A stretch of DNA of 64,000 nt from Metamycoplasma neophronis (GCF_006491995.1 NZ_VHHP01000001.1:62001-126000); one strand, 5' to 3'; shown: positions 1 through 11,745, counted from the first letter of the stretch. The notes: generated by a model not told the origin, from the sequence alone. Translations and numbers: made by a program.

Positions 1-2633
1 ATATTTTCTTTACCAGCGTTATATGAAGTAGCTTGACCAGGTAAGTTTAAATAACGTTTAGAATCGGCTGTAATATCACCAATACCTAATGCTGAGTTTG
101 CCTTCATGAAATCTCTCACATCTTTAATTGATGCTCCAGCAGGTAAGTCTTCTTGTCCTTCGATTCCTGTTCCGTGGAATGCAGTATCAACTGCTCTACG
201 CATATTACGTAATTGAGCTTCATTTAAGGCACCAAAGTATTGCAACATGTTTGCTAATTTAACGGCTTTTTGAGCATGTTCTTTATCTGATGAAGAACGG
301 TTGATTGAATCAACTAAAGTTCAGTAAACTCCACCGTGTAAATCTTTAATTTGTTTGATCATTGCATCAGTAATATTGTCTGGGTTTTCTGCTGCTTCTT
401 TAGTAAAGAAGTTTGTAATACCTTTTGCGTATGAAAAATCAACTGGCATTGCATAATAGTCATTGTCTTTATTATTGTAATCAGGAGTGCCATAGTAACC
501 AGCTTCAATAGCGAATCATTCCATAAATAGAGCTCATCCTTCAACATATGAAGTATAGTCAAAAATGTTGCCTAAATTTTCATCATTGAATTTAGCTAGG
601 AATTTATTTGCGTAGTAAATTTGGTTGTGGTGTCCCATTACTGATTCGTGATTTGCAAATGATGTTACTGATCATTTTGGTAATGAGTAGTAAGGGTCGG
701 CATTGAATTGGAAGTTTGCGGTTGAACCATTATAAGCACCAACACCGGCTTCAGTACGTTCATCATATTCATAAGTATCAATACCGTATGTTGGAACTTG
801 TTTAGCAAAATATTTAAATCCTTCTTGTTCGGTTGTTGATTTAAATTGTAGATAGCCTTTAAATGCTTCTAAAGCTCCATAGTAGAATTGTTGTTGTGTA
901 ATATCACCATATTTAGTTTGACTAGTTTTTAAGAAACCATATCCTAAATTTTCTAAATATTCACGTGATTTTGCTAGACCTGGATCACTATCTAATTCTT
1001 TCATTCTGCTTTCTGTATAGAAAGAGCTTCCTTCACGTCCGAAGAAGAATTGTTCTTGATTTAATCATTTATTAAATTCAGTTAAATCAACATTTCCTTC
1101 ATCATCTCTAATATTTACAACAATATTTTGAACTGGGTCAGAGCCAACACCATCGGCATCATATCTAATAGTTGGGCTTCAAGCTCCCGATTCTCCGGCA
1201 ATAAGTTCAGCAACTTTTTCTGCAACAAGTTTCATGTTATTAGCAGCTGTTTTACTTGTCTTATAACCAGATTGATAAACTTCATTTGGAGTGTCATTTG
1301 TTGTAGTAGACATTTTTAAAATTGCGTCATATAATTTCTTTCCATTTGTAGTTTTATCATTACCTTGGATTCCAACAATACCAACATTTTTAGCTTCTAG
1401 GTCTTTTTGAGTTAATCCTAGACCATATAAGTATACGCTATTGTTATCAATGATTAATTCGATTGAATTTTCTACTTCGTTAAATTTATTATCTTTGTAT
1501 AAAACAAGTTCTTTAAGATCTTCGCCTTCGCCGTGATCTGCAGCTTTGTAATATTCTGTAGCATATCAACTGTATAGTTTATTTAAGTTCGCTTGCTTTG
1601 GATTTTGATTTTTAGCAATCAAGTCCGCCACACTAATTTGTTTTAAAGAAGGGTCTTTATAGAAATCTAATAATTCTTTATTATATTTAACCCTTAAGAA
1701 AACATTAACATTGTTTTTAACTACAACTTTTGATAAGGTAATTTTATTTTCAACAGCTTCTTTCAAGGTATCTAAAATATTTAAAGCTTCTGATTCAGGT
1801 ACTCTTGAAACTGTACGGTAGAATGAATTCATTGGATATGCTGAGCCTGGATTTCATGCATATCAATTAACGGTGTAACGTCCTCCTGAGCTGTAATTAT
1901 TCATCATAATTTCTCAGTCGAATTTAACACCTGCAGCTCATGCCTTAGTAATAGTATTTAAATTAGAGTCATTGATTATTTCTAATCTAGAAATAAATTT
2001 TGAGTAAAACTCTAAAATTTTATTAACATCTTTTTCTTGTGGGAAATTTCAGTTAACATTGCTTAATTCATAGCCTTTTTTAAGGTCTGCGTATTTTTTT
2101 ACAGCCAAAATATATTTTGCGGCGATATCTTTCATTTTATAATCTTGTTTTTTATCACCGCTGCCTAATGATATGTTTTCTTTTCCAAAATCATAAGAAA
2201 CAATTTCACCAGCTTTATCTAGATTTTCTTCTGTTTGTTTGAATAATAAATCAGCTTTGGTTTTTTCTTCTTTGTAATTTTGTCTAGCTAAAGCAAAAGC
2301 GCTTTGCGCAGCATTAACTTTTTCTTGTGCTGCATTTATAGCTTCTTCGCCTTGAGCTGAACTCAATTCGCTTTCAGCTGATGTTAAAGTTTTTTCAGCA
2401 CTTACAAGTGCTTTATGTTTTGTATTTAAATCCTTTAAACTTGTTTGAAGGTTATTATTATTTTCTTCTAAACTTCCGTTTGAAAATTTACTTAATGCTT
2501 CATAAGCAGTAGATTTTTTTTGTCTGTTAATTTCAGCAGTTTGTACGCCCCAAGCGAATAGAGGAATACCTGCAGCAATAACAGCGGCACCTGCTAATGA
2601 TGCACCTAAAATAATTTTAGATTTTTTTGTCAT
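1..2633 (-). CDS. Membrane-anchored DUF885-type metallopeptidase, 3' end outside window
   Basis: Begins MTKKSKIILGASLAG at 2633 with one hydrophobic segment (about residues 7-30) and no lipobox Cys, so probably an N-terminally anchored, outward-facing protein. Residues 55-150 are Ala/Glu/Lys-rich and look like a coiled coil, which is unusual for DUF885 proteins. Reading through TGA (Trp654) gives NHESVMGHHNQ at about 661-671 and YVEGWALFMEW at about 696-706. These match the DUF885 pattern HE..PGHH followed by E.WA...E, the presumed zinc-binding and catalytic residues; the usual Pro of PGHH is Met here. About 877 residues are inside the window and the C-terminus lies to the left. Likely role: cleaving external peptides for nutrition. 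Family call fairly sure; substrate unknown. Confidence 0.75.
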
Positions 2634-2913
2634 TTATTTCCTTTCATTAATAAATACAATTTGTCAATATATATGACAATTAAAATCATAATATTTTTTA
2701 TAAACAAAGATTAAAAATGTAATTACATTAAATAACATGACATTAAAAAGTGAAGTTAACATATTTAAAAATTGTTTAAAGCACTCAAAAGCGTTTTATT
2801 AATTTTTTAATAATTATCAAAATAAGCACTCTTTATCAAATCGATAAATTAAAAAAATATTAATGGCAAAAAAATTGTTATAATTATACTGCAAATAAAC
2901 ACAGATATTTATT

Positions 2914-2940
2914 ACACAAGGGTTCCCTTGTGTTTTTTTA
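2914..2940 (+). terminator. Plus-strand intrinsic terminator hairpin
   Basis: ACACAAGGG (2914-2922), loop TT, CCCTTGTGT (2925-2933), then a run of seven T. It is a textbook plus-strand terminator, but no plus-strand gene precedes it; the only upstream signal is TGTTATAAT at 2876-2884. Confidence 0.7.
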
Positions 2941-2941
2941 T

Positions 2942-2974
2942 AAAAAAACCAACACCAAAAAACTTAGGTGTTGG
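2942..2974 (-). terminator. rlmH terminator
   Basis: Read on the minus strand, CCAACACC (2974-2967), a 10-nt loop, GGTGTTGG (2956-2949), then seven T. It lies 35 bp after the rlmH stop. Confidence 0.75.
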
Positions 2975-3008
2975 TAGAAAAATATCATTATTAAATGTAT
3001 AAATTTTA

Positions 3009-3440
3009 TTATTTGTGATACTTAATATTTTTTTTGATAGCTAAACCGCGATAAACCTGTTCAATCAGCATTATCCTAAATAGTTGGTGTGGAAATGTCA
3101 TATCTGAAAAACAAATTTTTTTATCGAACTTAGTTTCATCAACTCCATTACTACCACCGATGACAAAAGTTATATTATCTTCAATTAAAAGGTCTGAAAA
3201 TGATTCACTATCCATTTTTTTACCACGCAATGATAAATAAAATACTTTAGAACTTTTAGGTATTTTTTCTAATATCATATCGGTTTCTTTTTTTATTTTA
3301 ACTTCAATATTTTCGTGGACAACTTCTTTAATTTCGATTAAATTGATTTGACATAAAAAGTTAATTTTCTTAAGATAGGAATCATAAATAGTTTTATATT
3401 CTTTAGTCAATGACCCAATCGCTACAATATTAATTTTCAT
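3009..3440 (-). CDS. rlmH: 23S rRNA (pseudouridine-1915-N3)-methyltransferase RlmH
   Basis: 143-aa SPOUT-class methyltransferase that uses SAM to methylate pseudouridine 1915 in helix 69 of 23S rRNA. Visible hallmarks: MKINIVAIG at the start, the knotted SAM-binding stretch FVIGGSNGV (about 92-100), the signature [20 protein letters not shown] (about 107-126), and the C-terminal YHK corresponding to the family YHR/K end that contacts rRNA. Slightly shorter than the usual 155-160 aa. Its ATG overlaps the end of mnmG by 11 nt, so it is probably translated from the mnmG mRNA. A clear terminator follows. Confidence 0.93.
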   Translation of the reverse strand: MKINIVAIGSLTKEYKTIYDSYLKKINFLCQINLIEIKEVVHENIEVKIKKETDMILEKIPKSSKVFYLSLRGKKMDSESFSDLLIEDNITFVIGGSNGVDETKFDKKICFSDMTFPHQLFRIMLIEQVYRGLAIKKNIKYHK

Positions 3441-5265
3441 TATTCTTTTTACGATTATTTAAATAAAACATTAACATTTGAATATCAGCAGGATTAATAC
3501 CGCTAATACGTGACGCTTGACCAATAGTTGTGGGTCTAATCTTTGATAATTTTTGACGGGCCTCTGTAGCCAAATTATCAACTTTTCAATAATCAATATC
3601 TGATGGTAATTTTAGCATTTCTAAACGCATCATTTTTTCTGCTGCAGTTTCTTGTTTTTTTAGATATCCAAATAATCTTACTTGAATTGTTAATTCATCA
3701 ATATATGGATAATCTGAGCCCAAAACATCAGCTGGGTTAACGGCAGGATTTGCTAATAATTTTAAATATGAAATACCATTTGTAATATTATATTTTTCTC
3801 CTAAAAATCCTTTAGAAGATACATATTCATTTTTTAATTTTTCAATAGTTTCTTGAATATATTTATACTTATCAATAACTTTTTTATAATCTTCTGCATT
3901 GATCATTTTATTATCAAATGCGTACTTAGCTAATCTTTCATCAACATTGTCGTTTCTTAATAATAAACGATATTCAGCACGCGAAGTTAACATTCTATAA
4001 GGTTCACTTGTTCCTTTTGTTACAATATCATCAATCAAAACGCCGATATACGCATCGCTTCTTTTGATTTCCATCGCTGGCATGTGATCTAATTTATTAG
4101 CAGCATTAATTCCGGCAATTAAACCTTGGGCAGCAGCTTCTTCATATCCGCTTGTTCCATTTGGTTGACCGGCCGAAAAAAAGTTTTCAAGAATTTTAGA
4201 TTCTAATGATTTATATAAATTCAAAGGATTGATTGCATCATATTCAATTGCATACCCATATTTTTGCACCCTTGCATTTTCAAGACCAGGGATTGAAGCA
4301 ATCATTTGATCTTGCACATCTTCGGGCATTGATGTTGAAAGACCATTGATATACATAATATCACCACGAGCTGTTTCAGGTTCAAAGAAAATATGGTGTG
4401 TTTCTTTTTCTTGGAAACGAACAATTTTATCTTCAACACTCGGACAATAACGAGGGCCAATTCCTTTAATAATTCCTGAGTATAAAGAACTACGATCTAA
4501 GTTTTTTAAAATTATTTCTTTTGTTTTTGGAGTTGTATGGGTTAAATAACAGCATGTTTGTTCATCTAATTTTATATTACTACGCGATGAGAATGATAAT
4601 TCATTTTTATCAAGCACTTCTTTTTCAACTTTAGAAAAATCAATACTGTCAGTATAAATACGGCAAGGTGTTCCGGTTTTCAATCTAAAAATTTCAAACC
4701 CATATTTAGCTAAATTCTTAGATAATGTTGAACTAGTTTTTTCTCCATCGGGACCATCGTATTTAATATTTTCGCCGCGTAAGATTCTTGAGTTCATATA
4801 TACACCAGTTGTCATAACTACAACATTGGCTAATATATCGCCATGGGCTAAGGTTTTAACCCCTTTACATGTTTTATCTTCAACGATAAGGTCGCTAACC
4901 TCATCCTCAATTAAGGTAATGTTTGGTTGTTTTAAAATATCTTCTAAAATTATTTCTGAGTATTTTTCTTTATCGATTTGGGCACGCAATGATCAAACTG
5001 CTGGTCCTTTAGATGTATTTAACATTTTTATTTGGATCATCGCTTTATCAGCAAAAAGCCCTTGGACCCCTCCAAGCGCATCGATTTCACGTGTGATAAT
5101 ACCTTTTGCAGAGCCACCAATTGATGGGTTGCAAGGTAACATACCTAATTTCTTTGTGTTTAAAGTTACAAGTGCAACTTTAAAGTTTCTTTTTGCTAAA
5201 GCATAAGTAGCTTCGATCCCCGCATGACCACCACCGATGACTATGGCATCAAAATTGGGTTTCAT
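3430..5265 (-). CDS. mnmG: tRNA uridine-5-carboxymethylaminomethyl modification enzyme MnmG (GidA)
   Basis: 611-aa FAD protein that, with MnmE, builds the cmnm5U modification at wobble U34 of several tRNAs. The N-terminal dinucleotide-binding motif GGGHAGIEA is at residues 11-19, [11 protein letters not shown] follows at about 45-55, and the C-terminal half carries the MnmE/tRNA-binding helical part ([19 protein letters not shown]). Two TGA codons, at 4990-4992 and 3586-3588, encode Trp; the second one adds a 51-residue C-terminal tail. The stop overlaps rlmH. It lies 29 bp after rbfA and is probably co-transcribed with it. mnmE is not in this window. Confidence 0.95.
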
Positions 5266-5293
5266 ATAAGTTCCTTAATATACTTTTGTAATC

Positions 5294-5623
5294 TTAGTCT
5301 TTGATTTCTTCAAGAATTTTTTCAATTCTTTGAGCTTGTGGCTCAACTTGATCGATTAAGAATACAATTTCTGGTAATTTTTTATATTTTCAAGTTTTGG
5401 CTACAACTGAACGAATAAATGGAGCCATTGAAGTTAATTTTTCAAAATATCTTTTTTGGTCTTTAAATAAAGTTACATAAACTTTGGCATGTGAGCCATC
5501 TGTTGATAAAATTACATCATTAATTGCAACGTTTGTAACGTCGAAATCTTGTAATTCATAGAAGCTATTTCCGATTAATTCTAATAATAATTGGGTTTTT
5601 CTTTCGTGGTTGATTGTGTTCAT
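5294..5623 (-). CDS. rbfA: 30S ribosome-binding factor A
   Basis: 109-aa KH-fold protein acting in late 30S maturation and 16S 5'-end processing. It starts MNTINHERKTQLLLELI, and the body has the RbfA pattern of beta strands with YVTLF (about 50-54) and an LPEIVFLID strand after the TGA-encoded Trp. It ends EKILEEIKD with TAA. The start lies 1 bp after the infB stop, so it is tightly coupled to infB, as in the classic nusA-infB-rbfA order. Confidence 0.88.
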
Positions 5624-5624
5624 A

Positions 5625-7427
5625 CTATACTAATACATCCTCATAAAATTTTAATTCATCGTCTACTTCTATTTTATCAAAATCTTTGATGTGTGTCCCA
5701 AAATCGAACCCCTTTTCGACTGTTTTGACATCATTTTTTTCTCTTTTTAAAGAATCAATTTGTCCTTTAAAGATAACTTTATTTCTTCTTAAAACTTCAA
5801 CTTTGGCAAACTCTTTGGCTTGTCCAGTAACCATCATACATCCGGCAATAGTTCCAACTTTTGAATAGAAGAACAATTGAATAACTTGCGCAGTTCCAAT
5901 TAGTTTCTCTTCATATACTGGTTCTTTTAGGGTTGTGATTAAAGCTTCTAATTCTTCAACTATTTTATAAATAATGTTGTGTTTAATAATCTTAATAGCT
6001 TTTGATTCAGCTAGTTTTTTAATTTCTGCGCTGACTGAATTGTTAAACACATAAATTCTTGCATTTGAAGTTTCTGCTAATAAAATATCAGCTTTTGTAA
6101 CTTCTCCGGCAGTAGCGCGAATAACATTAACAGCGATTTCTTCGTTTCTAATTTTTGCTAATGTTTGTTTAATTGCTTCTGCAGTTCCTTGCACGTCGGT
6201 TTTAATAATTATATTAACTGTTTTCATACCATCTTGGATTGAGAAGGCATTTTTTTCGTTTAATTCTCTCTGCTTATCTAAATAAGCTTTTTCTTCAGCT
6301 AGTTTTTTAGCAAATTTTTCATCGCTAATAACTATAAATTTATCGCCTGATTGTGGATTTTTGTTTAATCCTGTAATAATACATGGAGTTCCAGGTAATG
6401 CTTTTGCTAAAGGTTTACCTTCGACTGAGGTTAAACTACGAATGTTACCATATTGACCACCAGCTACGATAAAGTCACGTGGTAATAGTGTACCATTTTG
6501 AACAATGATAGTTGAAACAACTCCACGACCTTTGTCGATTTTTGATTCCACGATTGTTCCCATTGGGTCACGGTTTAAATTAGCTTTTAAATCTAATAAA
6601 TCTGCTTGTAAAAAGATTGCTTCTAATAAGCTATCGATATTTTGGTTTGTAAAAGCTGAACCATAAATAAATTGATATTCGCCACCTCATTCTTCACAAA
6701 GAATATCATGTTCAGATAGTTGGCTTTTAACTTTTTCAGGATCAGCTCCTAATTTATCCATTTTATTAACAAAAATAATAATTGGTACATTGGCTGCTTT
6801 GGCATGGTCTATTGCTTCAATAGTTTGAGGTTTAACCCCATCGTCTGCAGCAACAACAATAACAACAATGTCAGTTACCTTAGCTCCTCTTGAACGCATT
6901 TCGGTGAATGCCTCATGACCCGGTGTGTCAAGGAAAGTAATCTTACGACCATTATGTTCAACTTGATAAGCTCCGGTATGTTGAGTAATACCACCGAACT
7001 CACTGTCTAAAATATTACTTTTCCTAATTTTGTCAATTAAAGTTGTTTTACCATGGTCAACATGACCCATAATGGTAACAATAGGAGGACGTTGTACTAA
7101 ATCATTAGGATCTTCAATGATTTCTAACTTATCTAATAAGTTTTGCGCGTTAACATTATCTTCTTTTTTAAAGTCAAGATTGTAATTAAAACATAATTCA
7201 GCAATTTCTTCTTCATTCAATGTTGTGTTAATGTTTTTCATGACACCTTGTTTTAAATAATATGTCAAAATTTCTGCTGAACTTTTCTTAATCTTGTTAG
7301 AAAATTCAGAAATGGTTAATGGTCCACTAAAAATAAATACACCATCTTGTAACTTAGTTTCCACAACGTTTAACTGTTGTTTTAATGTTTCGACGTTTGA
7401 TTTTCTTTTGTTACTTTGTCTATTCAT
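5625..7427 (-). CDS. infB: Translation initiation factor IF-2
   Basis: 600-aa GTPase that brings initiator tRNA to the 30S subunit. G1 is GHVDHGKT at 121-128, G3 DTPGH at 167-171, G4 NKMD at 221-224; the EF-Tu-like and IF2-C domains follow to residue 600. The short N-terminal region (about 105 residues before the G domain) fits the compact mycoplasma form that lacks long N-terminal repeats. One TGA (6684-6686) is read as Trp in CEEWGGEYQF. The start lies inside the end of ylxR (46-nt overlap). Confidence 0.96.
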
Positions 7428-7687
7428 TCTTCCACCTCTTTCCTTAATGATTCATAAACATCTAAACTAATGTTTTGTTTAAATGCTCGATTTAATAATT
7501 TTTTCTTAAAAACTGTGTCTATTTGTTCTTGATTATTTAAACAATAAGCTCCGCGGCCTGGCTTTTCTAAATATGGATCGAAACTAATTTGATTATCTTT
7601 ATTTTTAGCAAATCTAACCATTAAATTCACATCATATATTTGTGCATCAACGATTGATTTGCGACTATAGTTTCTATCAGTCTTCAT
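7382..7687 (-). CDS. ylxR: YlxR (DUF448) family RNA-binding protein
   Basis: 101 aa when the TGA at 7424-7426 is read as Trp. The family motif GRGAYCL is present at about residues 43-49 (family GRGAYLC), and basic residues suit RNA binding. The N-terminal Cys-x-x-Cys of many YlxR proteins (R.C..C) is missing; the equivalent stretch is RKSIVDAQ. It overlaps nusA upstream by 14 nt and infB downstream by 46 nt. This is the conserved nusA-ylxR-infB arrangement; ylxQ and rimP are not next to it. In Firmicutes YlxR is a nucleoid/RNA-associated regulator; its role here is not shown. Confidence 0.8.
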
Positions 7688-9281
7688 TATCTAGATCACT
7701 TAGATCAATATTTTCAAGCCCTGCACTTAGATCATCATCTTTTTTGAAATCTTTCATTTTAGTTGAAGTAATTTTTTCATAATCAGCTTCAGCTTCTTCA
7801 TCTTTTTTAGCAATTTCTTCGATTGATGCTGAATATGGATCAAAATCAACTTCTTCGTCTGATTCTAGATTTTCTAAATCGTCTTTGATTAATTCCAATG
7901 TAGCTTCAATATCATCATCTAACGAAGATGCAAACATTTGTTTTTCAAATACGTTTTCACTTAGTTGTGCTTTTTGACGTAATTCTGCTAAGTCAGCATC
8001 AAATTCATCAATATTGAAGTTTGTTTCAAAAGTATTAAAGTTATTGTTTCTATTATTAGGTCTTTTCTTGAAATTAGATTGTAATCTTTTACCGTTTTCA
8101 AGTTCTTTGATTTCATCTTCAGTAATGTTTCCGTTATTAATGTCGTATTTAATAGCTTGTTCATTAGCTTGGGCTTGTGATAATATGTCAAGTCTTGCTT
8201 TAACTAATTCTGATGCTAATGATACGTTTTGACCTTTTTTACCAATTGCTAAGGTGTGTTGGGTGTTTGGAACTACAACAATAAATGAAGGGTATTCAGG
8301 TTTTGAGTTTGGGGCCAAAACTATATCAATAACTTTAGAAGGGCTGATTGCGTTCATGATATAAGTCTTTAAATCATCAGAATATAGAATAATGTCAATT
8401 TTTTCGCCTTTTAGTTGTTTTGAAATAGACTCAATTCTTTCTGATTTAGCACCAATAATAGCACCGATTTCTTCCATACCTTCTGGAGCATTTTCAGCTT
8501 TTCTAATTGCAATTTTTGATCTTTCACCAGCAATACGAGCAATCTTAACAATTTCAATTAACCCTTCAGCAACTTCAGGAATTTCTTTTGCTAATAAGGT
8601 TTGTAATAATTTAGATTCAACAGATGAAACCACAACTTGTGCATCTCTTGATTCTGGTCTAACTTCTTCAACATAAACATCAATCACATCACCGGCATGT
8701 AAGGTTTTAACATATCTTTGGTTTGTTAACGAAGTTGGCATAAATGCTGAAGCGCCATCTTCAATAAATTCCAATAAAATTCCCATTTTCTTAAATGAAA
8801 CAATTTTAGCTTTTAAAACTTCACCAATTTTGTTCATGTATTTTTGGTAAGTTAATTCTTTTTCTAATTCACGCAATGATTGACTAAATACCGCAAGGAT
8901 TTTATTATAATCACGTTTATTAAATACTTCAAAGTTAACTTCTTCGCTCATGGTTTCATCAATTTCGGCATGTGGATTAATTTCACGCGCTATACTAATC
9001 GGAATTTCAACACAACGGCTTAGTGTATCTTTGTCTTCGTCACTAACTGGATCAGGAATAATGGTTTTAGCGTGGTTAATAACTTTAAATGTTTTGTTTT
9101 GTTCATCAATAATGAATTCTAAATCAGCTTCCTCATCATATTGTTCTAAAATAACTTTTGAAATTGCGTTTTTGAATAATTCTAAAACACGGTGTTCATC
9201 AAGTTTTCGAATGTTTGACAAGTTGTAGATTTCAGTAAAGATTTCATTAACTTTTTGGCTTGAGTTATTTGATTCACTCAT
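7674..9281 (-). CDS. nusA: Transcription termination/antitermination factor NusA
   Basis: 535-aa RNA polymerase-binding factor. I chose the start at MSESNNSSQKV (9281) because AAAGGAG lies 8 nt upstream; a longer in-frame ORF to 9362 would begin inside the leader hairpin. The N-terminal domain binds polymerase. S1 (about 130-200), KH1 and KH2 follow; the KH motif IGKKGQNVSLASELV is visible, and AIIGAKSERIESI marks the other KH. The last 150 residues are acidic and repetitive (Asp/Glu-rich), reminiscent of C-terminal acidic repeats but probably lineage-specific. TGA adds a final Trp before TAG. Heads the operon nusA-ylxR-infB-rbfA-mnmG-rlmH. Confidence 0.95.
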
Positions 9282-9324
9282 AATTTCTCCTTTGTTTAAA
9301 ATGCTTTGCTTACCATTTTTATGT

Positions 9325-9356
9325 AAAAAGGTTAGCCATAATGGCCAACCCTTTTT
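9325..9356 (-). promoter_or_regulatory. Terminator-like hairpin in the nusA leader (possible attenuator)
   Basis: Minus-strand transcript: AAAAAGGGTTGGCC, loop ATTAT, GGCTAACCTTTTT (one A/C mismatch), followed by acat. It lies 44 nt before nusA's ATG. A -10 box TATAAT (plus-strand ATTATA 9383-9388) sits upstream of the hairpin, so a transcript started there would contain it. It may also serve as the tex terminator. Confidence 0.5.
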
Positions 9357-9382
9357 AATCAAGATATAAAAACAGTACTTTA

Positions 9383-9388
9383 ATTATA
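9383..9388 (-). promoter_or_regulatory. Probable nusA -10 box
   Basis: TATAAT on the minus strand, between the tex stop and the nusA leader hairpin. No convincing -35 is seen, which is common in mycoplasmas. Predicted start near 9375. Confidence 0.45.
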
Positions 9389-9453
9389 TAAAAAACTTGT
9401 TATTTTTATTAAAAATAATATTTAACAAAGTTTAATGTCCTTTATTTTGGCAA

Positions 9454-11607
9454 CTATTTTCAAACAATTTTTCCTTGAATTCTGTCACGTTCTTTATCAA
9501 TATCAATAATTTTAATTGTGACATTATCACCAACATTTAAAACTTCTAATGGGTGTTTAATATATTGATTATCGAATTTTTTCATATTTTTGATATGAAT
9601 TAAAACATTTTGTTTTAAACCAATAAATGCAAAAGCACCAAAATCGGTTACGTTTTGAATTTGACCAATGATTTCTTGCCCGGCTTGAATATCATCAATT
9701 GTTAAAACTTTATCAGAAACAATGAATCCGGCTTTTTCGTCACGAATATCTTTTTCTGGGGCAATTAATGAATCTAAAATAATATCTAAATCGTATTGAT
9801 TTATATTTAGCTCTTCACTTAATTCTTTGCGATTTAAATTTTGTAATTTTTCTTTATCAATATCATTTAAATCAATTTTTAAATACTTAACTACCTTGTC
9901 GGCTAATTTATAACTTTCTGGGTGAATATTTGTTTTATCATAAAAGTTTTTAGAATCATGGATTCTTAAAAAACCAACCGATTGTTCATAAGCTTTAGGT
10001 CCTAAACCTTTAACTTTTTTAAGTTCAGTTCTGTCTTTAAATGCCCCATTTTCATCACGGTAAGCAATTATGTTTTCGGCAATAGAATTTGATAAACCTG
10101 ATATATAAGATAAAATTACCTTAGTAGCTGAGTTTAAATCAACACCAACCATGTTAACAACTTTATCAATTTTGTATGATAGTTGTTGATTCAATTCCTT
10201 TTGATTAACGTCGTGTTGATATTGACCAACTCCGATAGATTTTGGATCAATTTTAATTAATTCATTCAAAGGGTCTTGGAATCTTCTTCCAATATTAATT
10301 GCTGAACGATATTCAACATGTAAATCAGGAAATTCCTCTTGAGCTAATTTAGATGCTGAATAAACTGAAGCTCCAACTTCACTAACAATTGCATATTTAA
10401 TTTCTTGATTAATATGTTGTTTTCTTTTTTCAAGGAATTTAGACACAAATATTTCTGTTTCACGTGATGCCGTTCCGTTTCCAATTACAATAATATCTAC
10501 TTTGTATTTGCTTGTAAAATGAACTAACACATTAATTGCTTCAGTGAATTTTTCTTTATCGTGCGAATTAGGAAACATAATACCTTTTTCAAGGAAATTT
10601 CCGTTTTCATCTAACATTGCTAATTTACATCCGTTAACATATGCTGGGTCAATTGCTAATACACGTTTATTTTTAGTAGCTGGACCTAATAGCATTTGTT
10701 CAAGGTTTGAGGCAAATACTTTAATGGCATCAGATTCAGCACGTGAAAATAAATCATTTTTAATTTCGCGAACTATCGAAGGAATCAATAAACGGTCAAG
10801 CGCGTCAACAATACACTCTTGAATAATTTTTGCAGTTCTTTTATTTTTAAAAAACATTTGATTTAAGTCATAAATAATTTTCTTTTCGTTATAACTTATG
10901 TCATAACTTAAAATCTTTTTATCTTCACCACGACTAGTGGCTAAAACTCTATGGTTAGGAATTTTATTGACTCTTTCTTTATAATCATAATATTGCGCAA
11001 AAACTTGTTTTTCATCATCTGCGTTTTTCTTTAGTTTTGTTTCAATTGTGCCAAAGTTAACCAGTTGATGTTTAATGTATTCACGCACTCTAATATCTTG
11101 AGAAATATTTTGAGCAATAATAAATTTGGTTTGTTCTAAAACTTCATCCTCTGTTTTCAATTTATCGCTTAAATATTTTCTTGCTTCAGCATACATATTA
11201 AAACTATCGCTTGTATTATTCATAATAGCTTCGGCCAATGGGCTCAAACCTAATGCAATAGCTTCTGATGCTTTGGTTTTTTTACCAATTTTAAATGGTT
11301 CATAAATATTTTCAACAGCTTGTTTTGTATCGGCTGCGTTAATTTTGACTTTGATTTCTTCGGTTAGCAAGCCTTTTTCTTGAAGAATTTGCATTACATA
11401 TTCTTTACGTTTAGTAAGTTCAACATCATATACATAAAATTCATTGATTTTTGCAATCATATCTTCATCAAGTCCACCGGTTGCATTTTTACGATAACGT
11501 GAAATAAACGGAATTGTTGCGCCTTCGTTTAATAAAGCCAAAGTTGCTTCAACTTGTTCAGATTTTAAATTTAATTTTTTTGCTACATTTTCAACTGAAG
11601 TGCTCAT
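9454..11607 (-). CDS. tex: Tex-family RNA-binding transcription accessory protein
   Basis: 717 aa. N-terminal helical region with the Tex signature IPFISRYRKNATGGLDE (about 33-49), a YqgF-like RNase H fold around VLAIDPAYVNGCKLAM (about 322-337), helix-hairpin-helix motifs (VKGLGPKAYEQSVGF, about 545) and a C-terminal S1 domain (about 645-712; TDFGAFAFIGLKQNVLIHI). The common DPGFRTG of the YqgF part is DPAYVNG here. TGA at 9460 adds Trp-Lys before TAG. Start ATG with RBS AAGGAG. Tex binds RNA and contacts the transcription/translation machinery; its exact role in mycoplasmas is unclear. Confidence 0.92.
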
Positions 11608-11713
11608 AATTTCTCCTTTTTATTCGATTCTTAAACTAGCAATATTAATAAAAAAATTATACCATGTAAGTATTTTAAATTAGGTTTATGCAGAAAACTT
11701 TAGGCAAAAATAA

Positions 11714-11740
11714 TGAAATAAAAAGGCTGGTCAGCCTTTT
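11714..11740 (-). terminator. pip terminator
   Basis: AAAAGGCTG (11721-11729) / CAGCCTTTT (11732-11740), a perfect 9-bp stem with a 2-nt spacer, just after the pip stop. Tail on the minus strand is TATTTC; the symmetrical stem could act on both strands. Confidence 0.7.
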
Positions 11741-11745
11741 AAAAA

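Larger units (their letters stand above)
2634..3008. other. Intergenic region with two hairpins and a plus-strand -10 box
   Basis: This 375-bp AT-rich gap separates the DUF885 gene from rlmH, both on the minus strand. It must hold the promoter of the DUF885 gene. It also holds the rlmH terminator (2942-2974) and, on the plus strand, an extended -10 box (TGTTATAAT, 2876-2884) followed by a perfect terminator hairpin (2914-2940). I see no coding potential in it. Confidence 0.5.

Noticed and set aside
1128..1319. Plus-strand ORF of 63 aa inside the DUF885 gene
   Set aside because: Antisense to a long continuous coding frame; composition (Ser/Phe/Ile-rich) is typical of shadow ORFs.
4826..5206. 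Plus-strand ORF of 126 aa over mnmG
   Set aside because: Lies fully antisense to the conserved FAD-binding part of mnmG; no RBS or promoter.
9282..9362. Longer N-terminus for nusA (27 extra residues)
   Set aside because: The extra codons run through the leader hairpin and lack similarity to NusA; AAAGGAG marks the ATG at 9281.
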